DNA of 64,000 nucleotides from Comamonas suwonensis (GCF_012844455.2 NZ_JABBCQ020000002.1:62001-126000); one strand, 5' to 3'; shown: positions 16,273 through 25,562, numbered from the stretch's first letter. Notes: generated by a model not told the origin, from the sequence alone. A program made the numbers and translations.

Positions 16273-18192
16273 TCAGGCTTTGGCCGTGATGTCTTGGGCG
16301 ATCAATTCAATAAATGCATCGACCGACATCACACCGAGGTCTTTGTTACCTCGGGCGCGCACTGCAACCGCACCAGCTGCCTTCTCTTTATCGCCTGCGA
16401 CAAGGATGTAAGGCAGCTTCTGCATGGAATGCTCACGTATTTTATACGTAATCTTTTCATTGCGCAGATCAGTTACTACTCTAAGGCTTTGATTCGGCAA
16501 TGCTTTTTGCAGCTTTTGCGCCACTTCCTTCGCATAGTCCGCCTGAGCGTCCGTAATATTGAGTACGGAAACCTGCACCGGAGCCAGCCAGGCAGGCAGT
16601 GCGCCAGAGTGGTGCTCGATCAAAATGCCAATGAATCGCTCGAGCGATCCCAGAATGGCGCGGTGCAGCATGATGGGGCGATGACGGTCACCGTCTTCAC
16701 CCACAAATTCCGCATCAAGGCGCTCAGGCAAATTCGGGTCAACCTGAATCGTGCCGCATTGCCACTCACGACCCAGCGCATCCTTCAAGGTGTATTCGAT
16801 CTTGGGACCGTAGAAAGCACCCTCACCCGGCAGATATTCAAACTCGCAGCCCGACGCACGCAGGCCTTCGGCCAGAGCGTTTTCAGCCTTGTCCCAGTCT
16901 TCATCTTTGCCGATGCGCTTTTCAGGGCGAGTCGACAGGCGATACAGGATGTTGGTGAAACCAAAGTCTGCGTACACCTTTTGCAGCAGTGCTGTAAAGG
17001 CCGTCACTTCAGCCTGAATCTGATCTTCAGTACAGAAGATGTGGCCGTCATCCTGCGTAAAAGCACGCACGCGCATGATGCCGTGCAGCGAACCAGTGGG
17101 CTCGTTGCGGTGGCAGTTGCCAAACTCACCAAAGCGCAGTGGCAGGTCGCGGTAGCTCTTGATGCCTTGCTTGAAGATGATGATGTGACCGGGGCAGTTC
17201 ATCGGCTTGAGCGCGTATTCACGTTTTTCCGAATCGGTCGTGAACATGTTTTCGCGGTACTTGTCCCAATGGCCGGTCTTCTCCCACAGAGTCTTGTCCA
17301 GAATCTGGGGAGCTTTCACTTCCTGATAGCCGTTGTCCTGGTAAACCTTGCGCATGTACTGCTCGACCTGCTGCCAGACCGACCAGCCCTTGGGGTGCCA
17401 GAAAACGGTACCCGGCGAATGCTCGTCGATATGGAACAGGTCCAGCTCCCGGCCCAGCTTTCGGTGGTCGCGCTTTTCGGCTTCTTCCAAGCGAAACAGA
17501 TAATCCTTCAGCTCATCCTTGGTCGCCCAGGCCGTGCCGTAAATGCGCTGCAGCATTTCATTGCGGTGGTCGCCGCGCCAGTAAGCGCCAGCCACCTTCA
17601 TCAGCTTGAAGTGCTTGAGCTTGCCAGTGCTGGGCACGTGGGGGCCGCGGCACAGATCTTCAAAAGCGCCTTCGCGGTACAGGCTCACGTCTTCATTGCT
17701 GGGGATGCTGGCAATGATCTCGGCCTTGTAGTTCTCGCCCTGGTTCTTGAAATGCGCCACCGCTTCATCGCGTGGCAGCACACGGCGCTGCACAGGCTCA
17801 TCCTTGTTAGCCAGCTCGGTCATCTTCTTTTCGATAGCGACCAAGTCTTCAGGCGTAAAGGGGCGCTTGTACGAGAAGTCGTAGTAGAAGCCGTTTTCAA
17901 TCACGGGGCCGATGGTGACCTGCGCATCGGGGAATAGCTCTTTGACCGCATAAGCCAGCAAGTGGGCGGTGGAGTGGCGGATCACATCCAAGCCATCCGC
18001 ATCCTTGGCGGTAATGATGGACAGAGGGGAGTCGTTTTCAATGACAAAACTGGTATCCACTACCTTGCCATTGATCTTGCCAGCAAGAGCCGCCTTTGCC
18101 AGGCCCGAGCCAATCGAAGCAGCAACCTCGGCCACCGAGACCGGGCCGGGATACTCGCGCTTGGAGCCATCGGGGAGCGTGATGTTGATCAT
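16273..18192 (-). CDS. thrS: Threonyl-tRNA synthetase
   Basis: 639 residues from the ATG at 18192 with AAGGAA 7 bases upstream; an upstream GTG-like frame adds five residues without support. It has TGS domain (1-62, [16 protein letters not shown]), the editing domain with [16 protein letters not shown] and the zinc-binding set, the class II core with motif 2 [19 protein letters not shown], and the anticodon-binding domain (about 540-639). The gene is preceded by a hairpin terminator and a Thr-rich leader peptide, suggesting attenuation rather than the thrS operator of enterics. Confidence 0.98.
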   Translation of the reverse strand: MINITLPDGSKREYPGPVSVAEVAASIGSGLAKAALAGKINGKVVDTSFVIENDSPLSIITAKDADGLDVIRHSTAHLLAYAVKELFPDAQVTIGPVIENGFYYDFSYKRPFTPEDLVAIEKKMTELANKDEPVQRRVLPRDEAVAHFKNQGENYKAEIIASIPSNEDVSLYREGAFEDLCRGPHVPSTGKLKHFKLMKVAGAYWRGDHRNEMLQRIYGTAWATKDELKDYLFRLEEAEKRDHRKLGRELDLFHIDEHSPGTVFWHPKGWSVWQQVEQYMRKVYQDNGYQEVKAPQILDKTLWEKTGHWDKYRENMFTTDSEKREYALKPMNCPGHIIIFKQGIKSYRDLPLRFGEFGNCHRNEPTGSLHGIMRVRAFTQDDGHIFCTEDQIQAEVTAFTALLQKVYADFGFTNILYRLSTRPEKRIGKDEDWDKAENALAEGLRASGCEFEYLPGEGAFYGPKIEYTLKDALGREWQCGTIQVDPNLPERLDAEFVGEDGDRHRPIMLHRAILGSLERFIGILIEHHSGALPAWLAPVQVSVLNITDAQADYAKEVAQKLQKALPNQSLRVVTDLRNEKITYKIREHSMQKLPYILVAGDKEKAAGAVAVRARGNKDLGVMSVDAFIELIAQDITAKA

Positions 18193-18258
18193 GAAATTCC
18201 TTGTCAAACCAAATTTTTGTGGGTGAAAGCCAGCGCCAAAGCTTTGGAGTTACCTGAA

Positions 18259-18288
18259 AGCAAAAAGCGCGGAACCAGTCCGCGCTTT
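18259..18288 (-). terminator. Terminator hairpin in thrS leader (attenuator)
   Basis: AAAGCGCGGA (18264-18273) pairs with TCCGCGCTTT (18279-18288) around a 5-base loop; on the minus strand it is followed by TTGCTTT. It stands 67 bp before the thrS ATG and downstream of a short Thr-rich reading frame, the arrangement of an attenuator. Confidence 0.7.
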
Positions 18289-18327
18289 GATGAAGGTGTC
18301 GAGAAATCTCGGGCAGGCGCGAACCGC

Positions 18328-18346
18328 CAGCTGCCATCAGCAGCTG
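18328..18346 (-). promoter_or_regulatory. Hairpin at leader stop codon
   Basis: CAGCTGC (18328-18334) and GCAGCTG (18340-18346) with a 5-base loop that contains the leader's stop codon. This would be the pause-type structure of an attenuator, occupied by a ribosome when threonine is abundant. Confidence 0.5.
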
Positions 18347-18423
18347 AAATACATCTCCGATGTAGTTCGCGGTGTCATAACCGTTGATGCCTTTCTCGCC
18401 CTTGTGAATTGAAGTCGCGGCAT
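18337..18423 (-). CDS. Putative threonine-rich leader peptide of thrS
   Basis: A 28-codon frame (ATG 18423, stop 18337) with Thr at positions 7, 14, 17, 20 and 21, with four between positions 14 and 21. It ends within a hairpin (18328-18346) and is followed by the terminator 18259-18288, then thrS. That order matches translation-coupled attenuation: low charged tRNA-Thr would stall the ribosome on the Thr cluster. The Shine-Dalgarno sequence is weak, which lowers confidence. Five Thr in 28 is notable but not as extreme as thrL of Escherichia coli. Confidence 0.45.
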   Translation of the reverse strand: MPRLQFTRARKASTVMTPRTTSEMYFSC

Positions 18424-18441
18424 TTTAACCCGGCAATGAAA

Positions 18442-18474
18442 AAAGCGTCCGGGACTTTCGCCCCGAACGCATAA
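18442..18474 (-). terminator. Terminator of the displaced aceA 3' end
   Basis: GCGTTCGGG pairs with CCCGGACGC (one G-U) on the minus strand, followed by TTTTTTC. It is homologous to the terminator after intact aceA, with a compensating-type difference in the stem, which indicates that structure has been conserved in both copies. Confidence 0.7.
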
Positions 18475-18530
18475 CCCTTTTTTCAAATTTTCACGACTTG
18501 GGCAGGTTCACTACCCAAAGCAGCAGCAGA

Positions 18531-18763
18531 TCAGTGGAACTGCTCTTCTTCTGTAGAGCCCGTCAGCGCCTTCACGCTGGAAGAGCCGCCCTGGATCACA
18601 GTGGTCACGTCGTCAAAGTAGCCTGCACCCACTTCTTGCTGGTGCGACACAAACGTGTAACCCTTTTCACGCGCTGCAAACTCGGGCTCCTGCACCATGT
18701 TCACGTAGTGCTTCATGCCTTCGCCGTTAGCGTATGCGTGGGCAAACTGGAAGCTGTTGTACC
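18531..18763 (-). pseudogene. aceA 3' fragment (last 77 codons) left by island insertion
   Basis: The minus-strand frame reads [17 protein letters not shown] through to [10 protein letters not shown], matching the C-terminus of the isocitrate lyase at 26489-27820 with one visible substitution (AAREKG versus AARDKG). It lacks all catalytic parts. An accidental ATG (18773) just upstream gives an 80-residue frame, but there is no Shine-Dalgarno. It is interpreted as the original chromosomal end of aceA. Confidence 0.9.
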
Positions 18764-19011
18764 CTCTAGCCATACCGTAAGCACCAGATTTTTAAAGACT
18801 TTTTCAGTTTTCCGCCTTTAAAAACGGTCCCCACCCACGCATCCCCCACTCCTCCAAAGTGCGCTTCTTGCGGGTTTCGCCACCTTTTCGCAATAGCCTC
18901 ACTGACGCTGGGACGCCTGCACCCCACGATCCACCCAAACGCTGCGGGTGGGTTGTGGGCACGAGCAGATCGTCTCTTGGAGTGCCTAAATTTTAGACAG
19001 CACTGGGTACC

Positions 19012-20175
19012 CTACTTCCAGCTTGGGGCAACCACTTTGGCCGCTGCGTCCACAGCAGATAACAACGTCTCATCAGCCAGGTGACTGTATCGAGCCGTCG
19101 TCTTGAGCTGGGAGTGGCCCAGAAGCTTGCTCACGACATAGATGGATTGCCCAGAGTTCACCAGATTGCTGGCAAATGTATGGCGCAGATCATGCATGCG
19201 CAGGTCAGCAAGTCCCGCCTCTTTTCGCACCTTGTCCCATGGATAGAACAGATTGCCAAATGGCAGCTTCGTATCCGGGTTAGGAACTACATAAAGACAC
19301 CCCTTCCAGCGCGGCAGACCTTTCAACACCTCCAGCGCTTTGTCAGAGATAGGGATGTTGCGAGCCTTGCCACTCTTGGACAGTGGAATGCGCCAGTTAC
19401 GCCGCTCCAGATCAAAGTGCTCCCACTCGGCATCCAGCAGCTCACGCTTGCGGCATCCGAACAGCAACAACAAGGTGACAATACTTTTGAGTTGAGTGTT
19501 ATCACTTCGGGACAGTGCCTCATGCAAACGCTGGGTTTCAGCCGAACTCAGATACCGCTCCTTTGCGTTGTTGGGAGTGAATAGCGATACCCCATTGGCG
19601 GGATTGCACTGGCTTCCCGGAAGACCATTCTTCTTTGCCAAGTTGAACATCACTTTGAGCAAGATTGGTAGCTTATTGGCTTGTGCCAATGCGTAGCCCT
19701 TGGCACGTAAATCGAGATGAGCCTCCGTCACCATATCGGTCGTGATTGCATCCAGATGCGTTGCACCAAAGCGCGGCAAGACGTGACACTTGATGAAGCT
19801 CAGCGTCGATTGAAAATTTCTCCTGTGTAGTTGAATGTGGGGAACGTAGATGTCACGAATAAACTCCGCCAGCGTCAAGACTGAACGCAATGCCTTGCGC
19901 TCCTCCAAAGGATTGCCGCCAAGCTCCACTTCAGAGCGCAATCGCATCGCTCTCTGCCGAGCCTTGTCGTAACTAATCGCTGTCGCGTCACCGATCTTGT
20001 GTTGACGCAACTTACCCCGGACATCTCGATAGCGCAGGTAAAAAGTTCTGCCTCCTGAGGATCGCACTTCCAGAATGAATCCTTTAATAGCACTATCGTA
20101 ATAGTCCACCTTCGCCTTCCCGGGTGGACACACCGCATTACGCACAAAATGTGCGCTGAGTTGGACAACGGGCAT
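19012..20175 (-). CDS. Tyrosine-type site-specific integrase of aceA island
   Basis: 387 residues from the ATG at 20175, which is preceded by AAAGGAGGG; upstream in-frame starts have no such signal. It has an N-terminal DUF4102-like segment (VDYYDSAIKGFILEVRSSGGRTFYLRYR), a SAM-like core-binding domain (about 95-190) and the catalytic domain with Arg in FGCRKRELLDAEW, HDLRHTFAS, GHSQLKTTARYSH (His and nucleophilic Tyr). It is close to the left attachment segment and points toward it. It should recombine the aceA-derived site. Confidence 0.95.
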   Translation of the reverse strand: MPVVQLSAHFVRNAVCPPGKAKVDYYDSAIKGFILEVRSSGGRTFYLRYRDVRGKLRQHKIGDATAISYDKARQRAMRLRSEVELGGNPLEERKALRSVLTLAEFIRDIYVPHIQLHRRNFQSTLSFIKCHVLPRFGATHLDAITTDMVTEAHLDLRAKGYALAQANKLPILLKVMFNLAKKNGLPGSQCNPANGVSLFTPNNAKERYLSSAETQRLHEALSRSDNTQLKSIVTLLLLFGCRKRELLDAEWEHFDLERRNWRIPLSKSGKARNIPISDKALEVLKGLPRWKGCLYVVPNPDTKLPFGNLFYPWDKVRKEAGLADLRMHDLRHTFASNLVNSGQSIYVVSKLLGHSQLKTTARYSHLADETLLSAVDAAAKVVAPSWK

Positions 20176-20458
20176 ACGCCCTCCTTTCATGGTTGGGTTG
20201 GAATAAAGAAACAGGCCTATTGCGATAGGCACCTGGGTAAAGGGCGCACGAATGCCCATCCACATAACCGTGGACATTCACAAAACATTGGGGGAAATAA
20301 AGAAGCGGGGCTACCCGCCTGGGACAGCCACCGCCGGGGTGACGATGTTGGAAATCATCGACTTAGGAGAAATGCCTTGGACCAAGCGCCCTTGCCTCTC
20401 GCCATCGACAGAAAGAAAGGCAGCAACCTCGCCATGAGGTTGTGCCCCAAAAATCGCC

Positions 20459-21667
20459 TTAGAAGTTCGGGCTGGACGACTTCCAACTAGGAGGCGGCGT
20501 CACCTTTTCCAAGACCGGATCAACCACACGCTCGGGCAGATAGCGTGCAAAGGCATCCTCGAAATCTCGCACCTCATATCCCTTCGGCGTGTAGTTCGAT
20601 TTCATTCGCACAGTCTTGGGCTTGACTCCATAGGCCCCCATAAACCTAGCCAACTGGCGCGGCGAGAGGGGCTTCCCGTGGTTGTAGGTACACCAGTCCA
20701 TATCAGGATCCTCATGCAACTTGGTTAACAAATCAGCCGACGGAATGTATTTCTCCTCATAGATAAACAAGACTTCGCGTATATCCTCCAGCAGTTGATT
20801 AGAAGGGGGCTGGATTGGTGCTGTTTCCCCGCTGTTTTGCAACGCAGCCTTGCATGCCCTGCGATACCACTCCTCACCAAAGCAGTGCGCAATTGCAAGC
20901 AATGGCTCCCAGTTGTCTTGCTGCCGATCACTGAGCTCTTCCGGAAAATCCTCCCAACCTTTTGACAAAGTATCTTTGTTCTCAAGGACGAATTTGAGAA
21001 TCCGAGAACGCAGGCTTTTGAAATCCTTCGGATCCGCTGCACGCAAACGCTGCACAGTGTCATCTTTAGTCTTACGCTTCAGGGGTATCTGAATACCTCG
21101 ACTCATCGTGGCACCTGGCAAGTGCCTCTCAAGCATGATTCCAGCCATTGCTTTAGGACCATAGACAGGGAAGGCTCGCTCTACTAGTTCCTTTCCGACA
21201 GTTTCCACGCGCAAAACAAATCCACCTTTCTCATAGCCCTTATTAACCACGCCGGCCATCTCTGACTTCCCATCCATAAACGTGTCGGCCTCATCGATCA
21301 GCAGCGTTGGTGCATAGTTTGTAATCACTCGAAAAAGAGCGGCTAACGTGACATTTGTAGTTTCCATTGGACGAAACACCAACTTCTCCACCACCTTCAA
21401 AAGCTGTGTTTTTCCACACTCCCTCTCGGGCGCATTGATTAAAAGCAGCGGACAACGCTGAAAATTCGAATAACACCACGTATTGATTACCCAGAGTGCG
21501 ACAGCCAAGGCATCATGCTCCAAGAGCACCACATAATTTTTTACAACAGCGATCACATCTTCCATTAATAAATGGCAATCAACCTCCTTCGGATATGGCT
21601 CGACATCGTTCAAGCTCAGGCTATCTAAAATAATTGAAGATGATGAGTTCTTAGGTTTTGATTTCAT
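20459..21667 (-). CDS. DUF3631-domain AAA-type ATPase/helicase-like protein
   Basis: 402 residues. A Walker A-like LLINAPERECGKTQLLK (about residues 76-92) and Walker B TLLIDEADTF (about 125-134) are followed by the DUF3631 region with R-rich segments (MSRGIQIPLKRK) and a C-terminal part that binds DNA in relatives. Such proteins are common in integrative elements, often as the C-terminal piece of primase-helicase pairs, but no TOPRIM/primase is fused or adjacent here. It starts at the ATG 21667 after an AT-rich gap. A role in element replication or processing is inferred. Confidence 0.8.
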   Translation of the reverse strand: MKSKPKNSSSSIILDSLSLNDVEPYPKEVDCHLLMEDVIAVVKNYVVLLEHDALAVALWVINTWCYSNFQRCPLLLINAPERECGKTQLLKVVEKLVFRPMETTNVTLAALFRVITNYAPTLLIDEADTFMDGKSEMAGVVNKGYEKGGFVLRVETVGKELVERAFPVYGPKAMAGIMLERHLPGATMSRGIQIPLKRKTKDDTVQRLRAADPKDFKSLRSRILKFVLENKDTLSKGWEDFPEELSDRQQDNWEPLLAIAHCFGEEWYRRACKAALQNSGETAPIQPPSNQLLEDIREVLFIYEEKYIPSADLLTKLHEDPDMDWCTYNHGKPLSPRQLARFMGAYGVKPKTVRMKSNYTPKGYEVRDFEDAFARYLPERVVDPVLEKVTPPPSWKSSSPNF

Positions 21668-22456
21668 TTCTCAGGGACTTAAAATTTTTGACATAGATTC
21701 GCCGATTTCATTCAGCGCGATGGATTGGCCAATCCCTGGTTCGCCGTGTGCATACAGCGAAACATGCATTCAATTTGCCATACAAGCGATATGTTCACCA
21801 AGCCCCATTTTTCTATACACCTATATATTCAAAGATTATTTAAAGAAAAGAAAAATACAAACACCGTTACTGAAGATACATTAAATAGGAAAATAAAAAT
21901 AAATAACCTTTGGCGCACTTCTCACTGGGAAAAAATTTCTTTCCTAGATAGAGAACCTTCCACATGGGAATTTAAAAATATTGAAAGGAAAAAAAGCTTG
22001 CACACCAACCATTGAAGAATTGGCATACCCAGCACGGCGTGCTTTTACATTGAAAATGACTGCCGCATAACCACGCAAACCCCTCAGAACATGTCCACAA
22101 AAACAAAATAGTTGGATTTTGTAAATGAACTTCTCATCACCGACCGCAGTCCCGCCCGATGGCATCCGCAACATCTGCAACGCCGCAACGGTGTTGAAAA
22201 CTATCGCCCCGTGCGTGTCGGAGTGGCAGATGTGGCGGAATCCGCCAGTCCCTCAGGGGCCCCACGGGGCGGATGCGCGGCGCGGGAGGGGCTGGGACGC
22301 CCGCACCACAGCGGATGGGCAGATTGCCCCCGAGGTGACACCACGAGGAGGCGGGCATCACCCCCCTACTGCCACGCCCCCAGCGCGCCCCTCTGCCCCA
22401 CTCCTGTGGCCGCTGGCAACGGGGCACGGTGCGTGGCGGCAACGCCTCTGACGTGG
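21668..22456. other. 789-bp gap: AT-rich left half, GC-rich right half
   Basis: 21668-22110 is strongly AT-rich and has only weak short frames. 22230-22440 is abruptly GC-rich with runs such as GGGGCCCC and CGGGAGGGG; a plus frame of 108 codons (22125-22451) is low-complexity Pro/Arg and not convincing. No tRNA, transfer origin or replication origin could be recognised. The abrupt composition change within an AT-rich island is the only clear signal. Confidence 0.5.
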
Positions 22457-22636
22457 CTACTTACGAAAGCAACGCAGCCAGAGCGCGACCCCGGCTCCGA
22501 TCAGGACCAAGATCAACAACTGCGGATACATGAAGGTCAAGATCGCGGCAGCAGCTATGGACATAGGACGGGTGGTGTTGAACCACATTCCCAGAGCCAA
22601 TACAGTGACTAAGGCGGCCAGGATGCGCGGAGTCAA
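22457..22636 (-). CDS. Small membrane protein, 59 aa, TTG start overlapping upstream stop
   Basis: The TTG at 22636 overlaps the TGA of the 158-residue protein upstream (TTGA), implying translational coupling. The protein has two hydrophobic segments: ILAALVTVLALGMWF (residues 5-19) and, after a short loop, IAAAAILTF plus LLILVLIGAGVALWL (about 27-54), ending with a basic RCFRK tail. An internal ATG would start at residue 17. This resembles small inner-membrane proteins of integrative elements, but no family was recognised. Confidence 0.55.
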   Translation of the reverse strand: MTPRILAALVTVLALGMWFNTTRPMSIAAAAILTFMYPQLLILVLIGAGVALWLRCFRK

Positions 22637-23109
22637 ACTCGCCCCTTGGCCTTCCGATGCAACTTCACCGCCGCAGAAGAGGCATCATTGCTGCTCATTG
22701 CTTTTGGCGGGCTTTGCAGGACAAACTCCAAGGTAGTCTTAGGCACATGCTCATGAAGCCGGGTATTTGCCTCACTGGGTCGAATCAACCCCAAGTCCCT
22801 CAGCACCGCCAGCACGAAGCCGCCGGTATTGATGGACTTTCCAGGGTGCAAACAATGAAAGCTCTTTGCCTTGAGCTCCTGCGCCCCCAAGACAATGGCT
22901 TCGATAGCCTCAAACGAAGCCCAGTCCTTGCACCACATCCCACCACCTGTGTTGCGGGTGATTCGAAGATGCAAGCTGCCTTCTGCCCTATGTTTTCCAA
23001 TCTCATAGGTCAGCGTGCTTTGCCCTGAGATTGACGCACATTTTCCGGTGTGAAAGCTGCCAATCAGTTCACACTGAGGCACAGATTCGATTTTCTCAAC
23101 TTCACTCAT
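22633..23109 (-). CDS. Hypothetical protein of integrative element
   Basis: 158 residues, ATG 23109. A central region has alternating strands, with STLTYEIGKHRAEGSLHLRITRNTGGGMWCKDWA (about residues 30-63), and then LINTGGFVLAVLRDLGLI-like helices. I recall similar frames near DUF3631 genes in other Comamonadaceae islands, but no named domain. No signal peptide is visible. It is followed by the coupled small membrane protein and preceded by a 146-bp AT-rich gap. Function unknown. Confidence 0.65.
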   Translation of the reverse strand: MSEVEKIESVPQCELIGSFHTGKCASISGQSTLTYEIGKHRAEGSLHLRITRNTGGGMWCKDWASFEAIEAIVLGAQELKAKSFHCLHPGKSINTGGFVLAVLRDLGLIRPSEANTRLHEHVPKTTLEFVLQSPPKAMSSNDASSAAVKLHRKAKGRV

Positions 23110-23255
23110 AATTTTCCTCGCAGTTTAATAAAACGATAGGTCGAACGATCTATCAAATAAGATGGAAGAAATTACTCATTCAGATAATGCAAACTGCACG
23201 AATGAATAAAAAAAAGCCGCTTCATACAGCGGCCTACGTTCAAAATATAACGCAC

Positions 23256-23624
23256 TCATGACGAAAGCAATTCCATCTGCGTATGGCAATAGCTCAACAG
23301 GCTTGGATCGACACTGAGACTCTTTGGAATATAGATAATCACTCCAACACCATCATCACTGAGCACCAGCGTCAATTCAAACCATTCTTCATGGCTCTCG
23401 ATTACATCGCACCTCCTCTCAAACAGTGAAAAACCAAGAACACCATTCAATGCAGCAACCTCATTAGTAGGCTCCAAAACGATTACTCGAAAAATTGTTG
23501 GATCGTCAAAATCCGTATAGTCAATTAGCTCCTTAATACGCCTACCAACAAGCCTCCGCAGTTCAGCACTAGAAAATACACTCTGAGCTTCACGAACAGA
23601 TAGCATACCTCTATATACTTGCAT
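23256..23624 (-). CDS. Hypothetical protein, 122 aa
   Basis: It starts at the ATG 23624 with AGAAAGGA seven bases upstream (upstream ATG at 23654 lacks one). The N-terminal half is helical and charged (SVREAQSVFSSAELRRLVGRRIKELIDY) and the C-terminal half is strand-rich (FELTLVLSDDGVGVIIYIP). The AT-rich codon choice fits the island rather than the chromosome. No domain was recognised; it may be a small regulatory or immunity-like protein, but there is no direct support for that. Confidence 0.6.
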   Translation of the reverse strand: MQVYRGMLSVREAQSVFSSAELRRLVGRRIKELIDYTDFDDPTIFRVIVLEPTNEVAALNGVLGFSLFERRCDVIESHEEWFELTLVLSDDGVGVIIYIPKSLSVDPSLLSYCHTQMELLSS

Positions 23625-23859
23625 AATTTCCTTTCTGAAATAAAAAAAGCCCACCTCGAAAAATCAAGGCAGGCAACGGATATGAGCTTTAAAAGCTCAC
23701 AGATTATCAACTAACGATTTACTCAAATAAATGCAAAATATTTGACATTATTTTTATAACAAACACTCATCAAATCCGAAAATCGAGAAATAAAATTTTT
23801 TATTACTCGCATGCCATCTACAGCATTTGGCTGCTATTCTTCCGAATGGAGGACTCAGT

Positions 23860-24564
23860 ATGAAGACACGTTTTCGACAGCTCACAGATACTGCAGGAGA
23901 TGCAGCACAACGACTCAGCGAAGCCGGGAAATCTCTTGTTGTCGCTGCTTCAAACACCTCAGGGGAAGCGGCACGCGCAGCGTCCTCGAGCCTGCAGAGT
24001 GGGCTAGCAAAGGCCAAAATAAACGCAGCTGATGCAACACACTCTGCGGGCAAGACTGTGCGAACAGTTGCCGACAAAGTGGGCGATAAAGCAGTAATGC
24101 TGGGCGAATCAGGCAAATCCTTAGCTGCAGCAGCGTCCAACACCACTGGCCAGGTTGCACGCACTGCTGCTTCTAGTGTGCAAAATGGACTAGCTACCGT
24201 AAAAATAAACGTAGTTGATGCGACGCATGTAGCCGGTAAAGCAGCACGCGTTGCTGGCAGTGTTGCAGGGGCTGTTGGCGCAAGTGCAGCCCGCACGGCT
24301 TCAACGATTGGTACAACTTTGCTCGATCAGAATGGTGATGGACAGCTCGATCAGGCAGATGTGAAGATTGCGACCGAAAAAGCTGCCTCAGCAGTCAAGG
24401 CCATAGCAGCGGAGGTCGCGTCATCCAACCTGGCCAAGGACGCAGCAACAGGAGCCGCGATTGGCGCTGTAATTGCCCTCCCGATTCCACTGGTGGGATC
24501 TGCTGTCGGTGCAACCGTAGGCGCTACGGTTGGAGTGATTGCAAGTCTGCGCAAAAAGAAGTGA
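23860..24564 (+). CDS. Internally duplicated EF-hand and glycine-zipper protein
   Basis: 234 residues from the ATG 23860 (GGAGG seven bases upstream). Two Ala/Ser/Thr-rich helical repeats offset by 62 residues (about 21-70 and 83-132) share GKSL.AAASNT and SGLAKAKIN/NGLATVKIN blocks. A 12-residue EF-hand loop, DQNGDGQLDQAD (156-167), has Asp or Asn at all key Ca positions. The C-terminus (about 197-230) is a glycine-zipper hydrophobic segment, GAAIGAVIALPIPLVGSAVG, ending RKKK. There is no signal peptide. The architecture suggests Ca-responsive membrane association or a late-embryogenesis-like stress protein; no named family was recognised. Confidence 0.7.
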   Translation: MKTRFRQLTDTAGDAAQRLSEAGKSLVVAASNTSGEAARAASSSLQSGLAKAKINAADATHSAGKTVRTVADKVGDKAVMLGESGKSLAAAASNTTGQVARTAASSVQNGLATVKINVVDATHVAGKAARVAGSVAGAVGASAARTASTIGTTLLDQNGDGQLDQADVKIATEKAASAVKAIAAEVASSNLAKDAATGAAIGAVIALPIPLVGSAVGATVGATVGVIASLRKKK

Positions 24565-24720
24565 GAACCTAGTCCAGCAGTGCGCCCTCTCGACAAGCTC
24601 ACCGCTGGACCGGTGATGGATAGCTCGAAGAAATTACCGCAAACGGCCAGGTGCGGACGTTCGCGTCTCGGGCTAGGTGTGACAGACTCGTGGTTAGTTT
24701 TTTTGCGTATTGAGGACTTC

Positions 24721-25194
24721 ATGGAGATTCGTCGGTTCAGGCTTGGTGATGAAGCTGCGTTGTTCCGTGTTTACTTCACGGCCATCCATGAGGTCGCCTC
24801 TCGCAACTACTCACCTGAGCAAGTCGAGGCATGGGCGCCGGCGGACCTTGACATGGACCTATGGGCGAACAAAGTTCAAGAAATCCGACCCTTCGTGGTT
24901 GAGCTTGGCGGCGAAATCGTCGGCTATGCGGACGTTCAGCCAGACGGCTACGTCGACCACTTCTTCGTGTCAGGCGCCCATCCGCGACAGGGAATCGGCA
25001 CACTGCTGATGGCTCGTATCCATGAAGAGGCCAAGTTGCTTGGTCTGAACGAGCTGACGTCGGACGTGAGTAAGACTGCCGAGCCGTTCTTTGCTCTCCA
25101 CGGGTTCAAGGTCGTCGAGCGACGACTACCAGTGCTTCGAGGTGTGACCGTCCAGAATTCCTTGATGCGCAAGGAGCTTCAGCGTGGCGGATGA
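24721..25194 (+). CDS. GNAT family N-acetyltransferase
   Basis: 157 residues from ATG 24721 with GAGG upstream; the frame is open earlier but the GNAT fold starts here (MEIRRFRLGDEAALFRVYF). Motif A is visible as DHFFVSGAHPRQGIGTLLMARIHEEA (about 80-105), with the R/Q-x-x-G-x-G/A acetyl-CoA loop, and LHGFKVVERR near the end is motif B. It is close in pattern to YafP-like GNATs. The substrate is unknown. It is a cargo gene of the island and its GC content is higher than that of the island's AT-rich genes. Confidence 0.85.
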   Translation: MEIRRFRLGDEAALFRVYFTAIHEVASRNYSPEQVEAWAPADLDMDLWANKVQEIRPFVVELGGEIVGYADVQPDGYVDHFFVSGAHPRQGIGTLLMARIHEEAKLLGLNELTSDVSKTAEPFFALHGFKVVERRLPVLRGVTVQNSLMRKELQRGG

Positions 25195-25336
25195 GCGTCG
25201 GCTCGAGCAGTCCTGTGACCGGCAGAACGCGGCCAATAGCAGACGATCGACAAGCAGGAGTTATCGAGGCTAGATCAGTAGCCATCGACACACAGAGCAT
25301 CAAACAAAGAAGGCTAAGGTGAAAAAATAATAAAAG

Positions 25337-25365
25337 TTGTATTTTTTATATAAAAGCATTATAAT
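25337..25365 (+). promoter_or_regulatory. Strong sigma70-type promoter of the RRM leader transcript
   Basis: TTGTAT (25337-25342) and perfect TATAAT (25360-25365) separated by 17 bases. The start near 25372 would give a transcript with an unusually long leader of about 190 nt to the small gene at 25563 and about 510 nt to the RRM gene, reminiscent of cold-shock mRNAs. Confidence 0.75.
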
Positions 25366-25562
25366 GGGAGTCGTTGCGAAATAACTTCAACTAGTCTTCT
25401 CGCAGCGCTCTGTCAGAGCTCAAATATCACTCTGACATGCAATTTTCGCGAAATTTTTCGCACCGTTGGCTGTCGAGCAGCAGCCAATAGAGTTATCGAA
25501 AGCTCATGCAGGTCACTCGGCCTGCTCTCTGACTGAACTAGATTCCACTGTCTTCTATTGCT

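Larger units (their letters stand above)
18428..18763 (-). repeat. Duplicated aceA 3' end plus terminator (left copy)
   Basis: This 336-bp segment corresponds to 26405-26721: the last 78 codons of aceA, the gap after the stop and the terminator. Similarity begins at ACCCGGCAATG and ends at GGTACAAC on the minus strand. The longest identical run is 47 bp (18691-18737 with 26649-26695). The copies differ at many other sites (roughly nine in ten bases shared by eye), so this is not a recent simple duplication. Confidence 0.9.

Noticed and set aside
16294..17937. A 547-codon plus frame opposite thrS
   Set aside because: Antisense of thrS; no start signal and composition typical of reverse-complement frames.
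22125..22451. 108-codon plus frame in GC-rich stretch of the aceA island
   Set aside because: Low-complexity Pro/Arg/Gly composition, no ribosome binding site and no domain; listed only as a composition anomaly.
25195..25336. Possible integron attC site after the GNAT gene
   Set aside because: No complementary core sites (GTTRRRY / RYYYAAC) in the right spacing and no integron integrase in the window.
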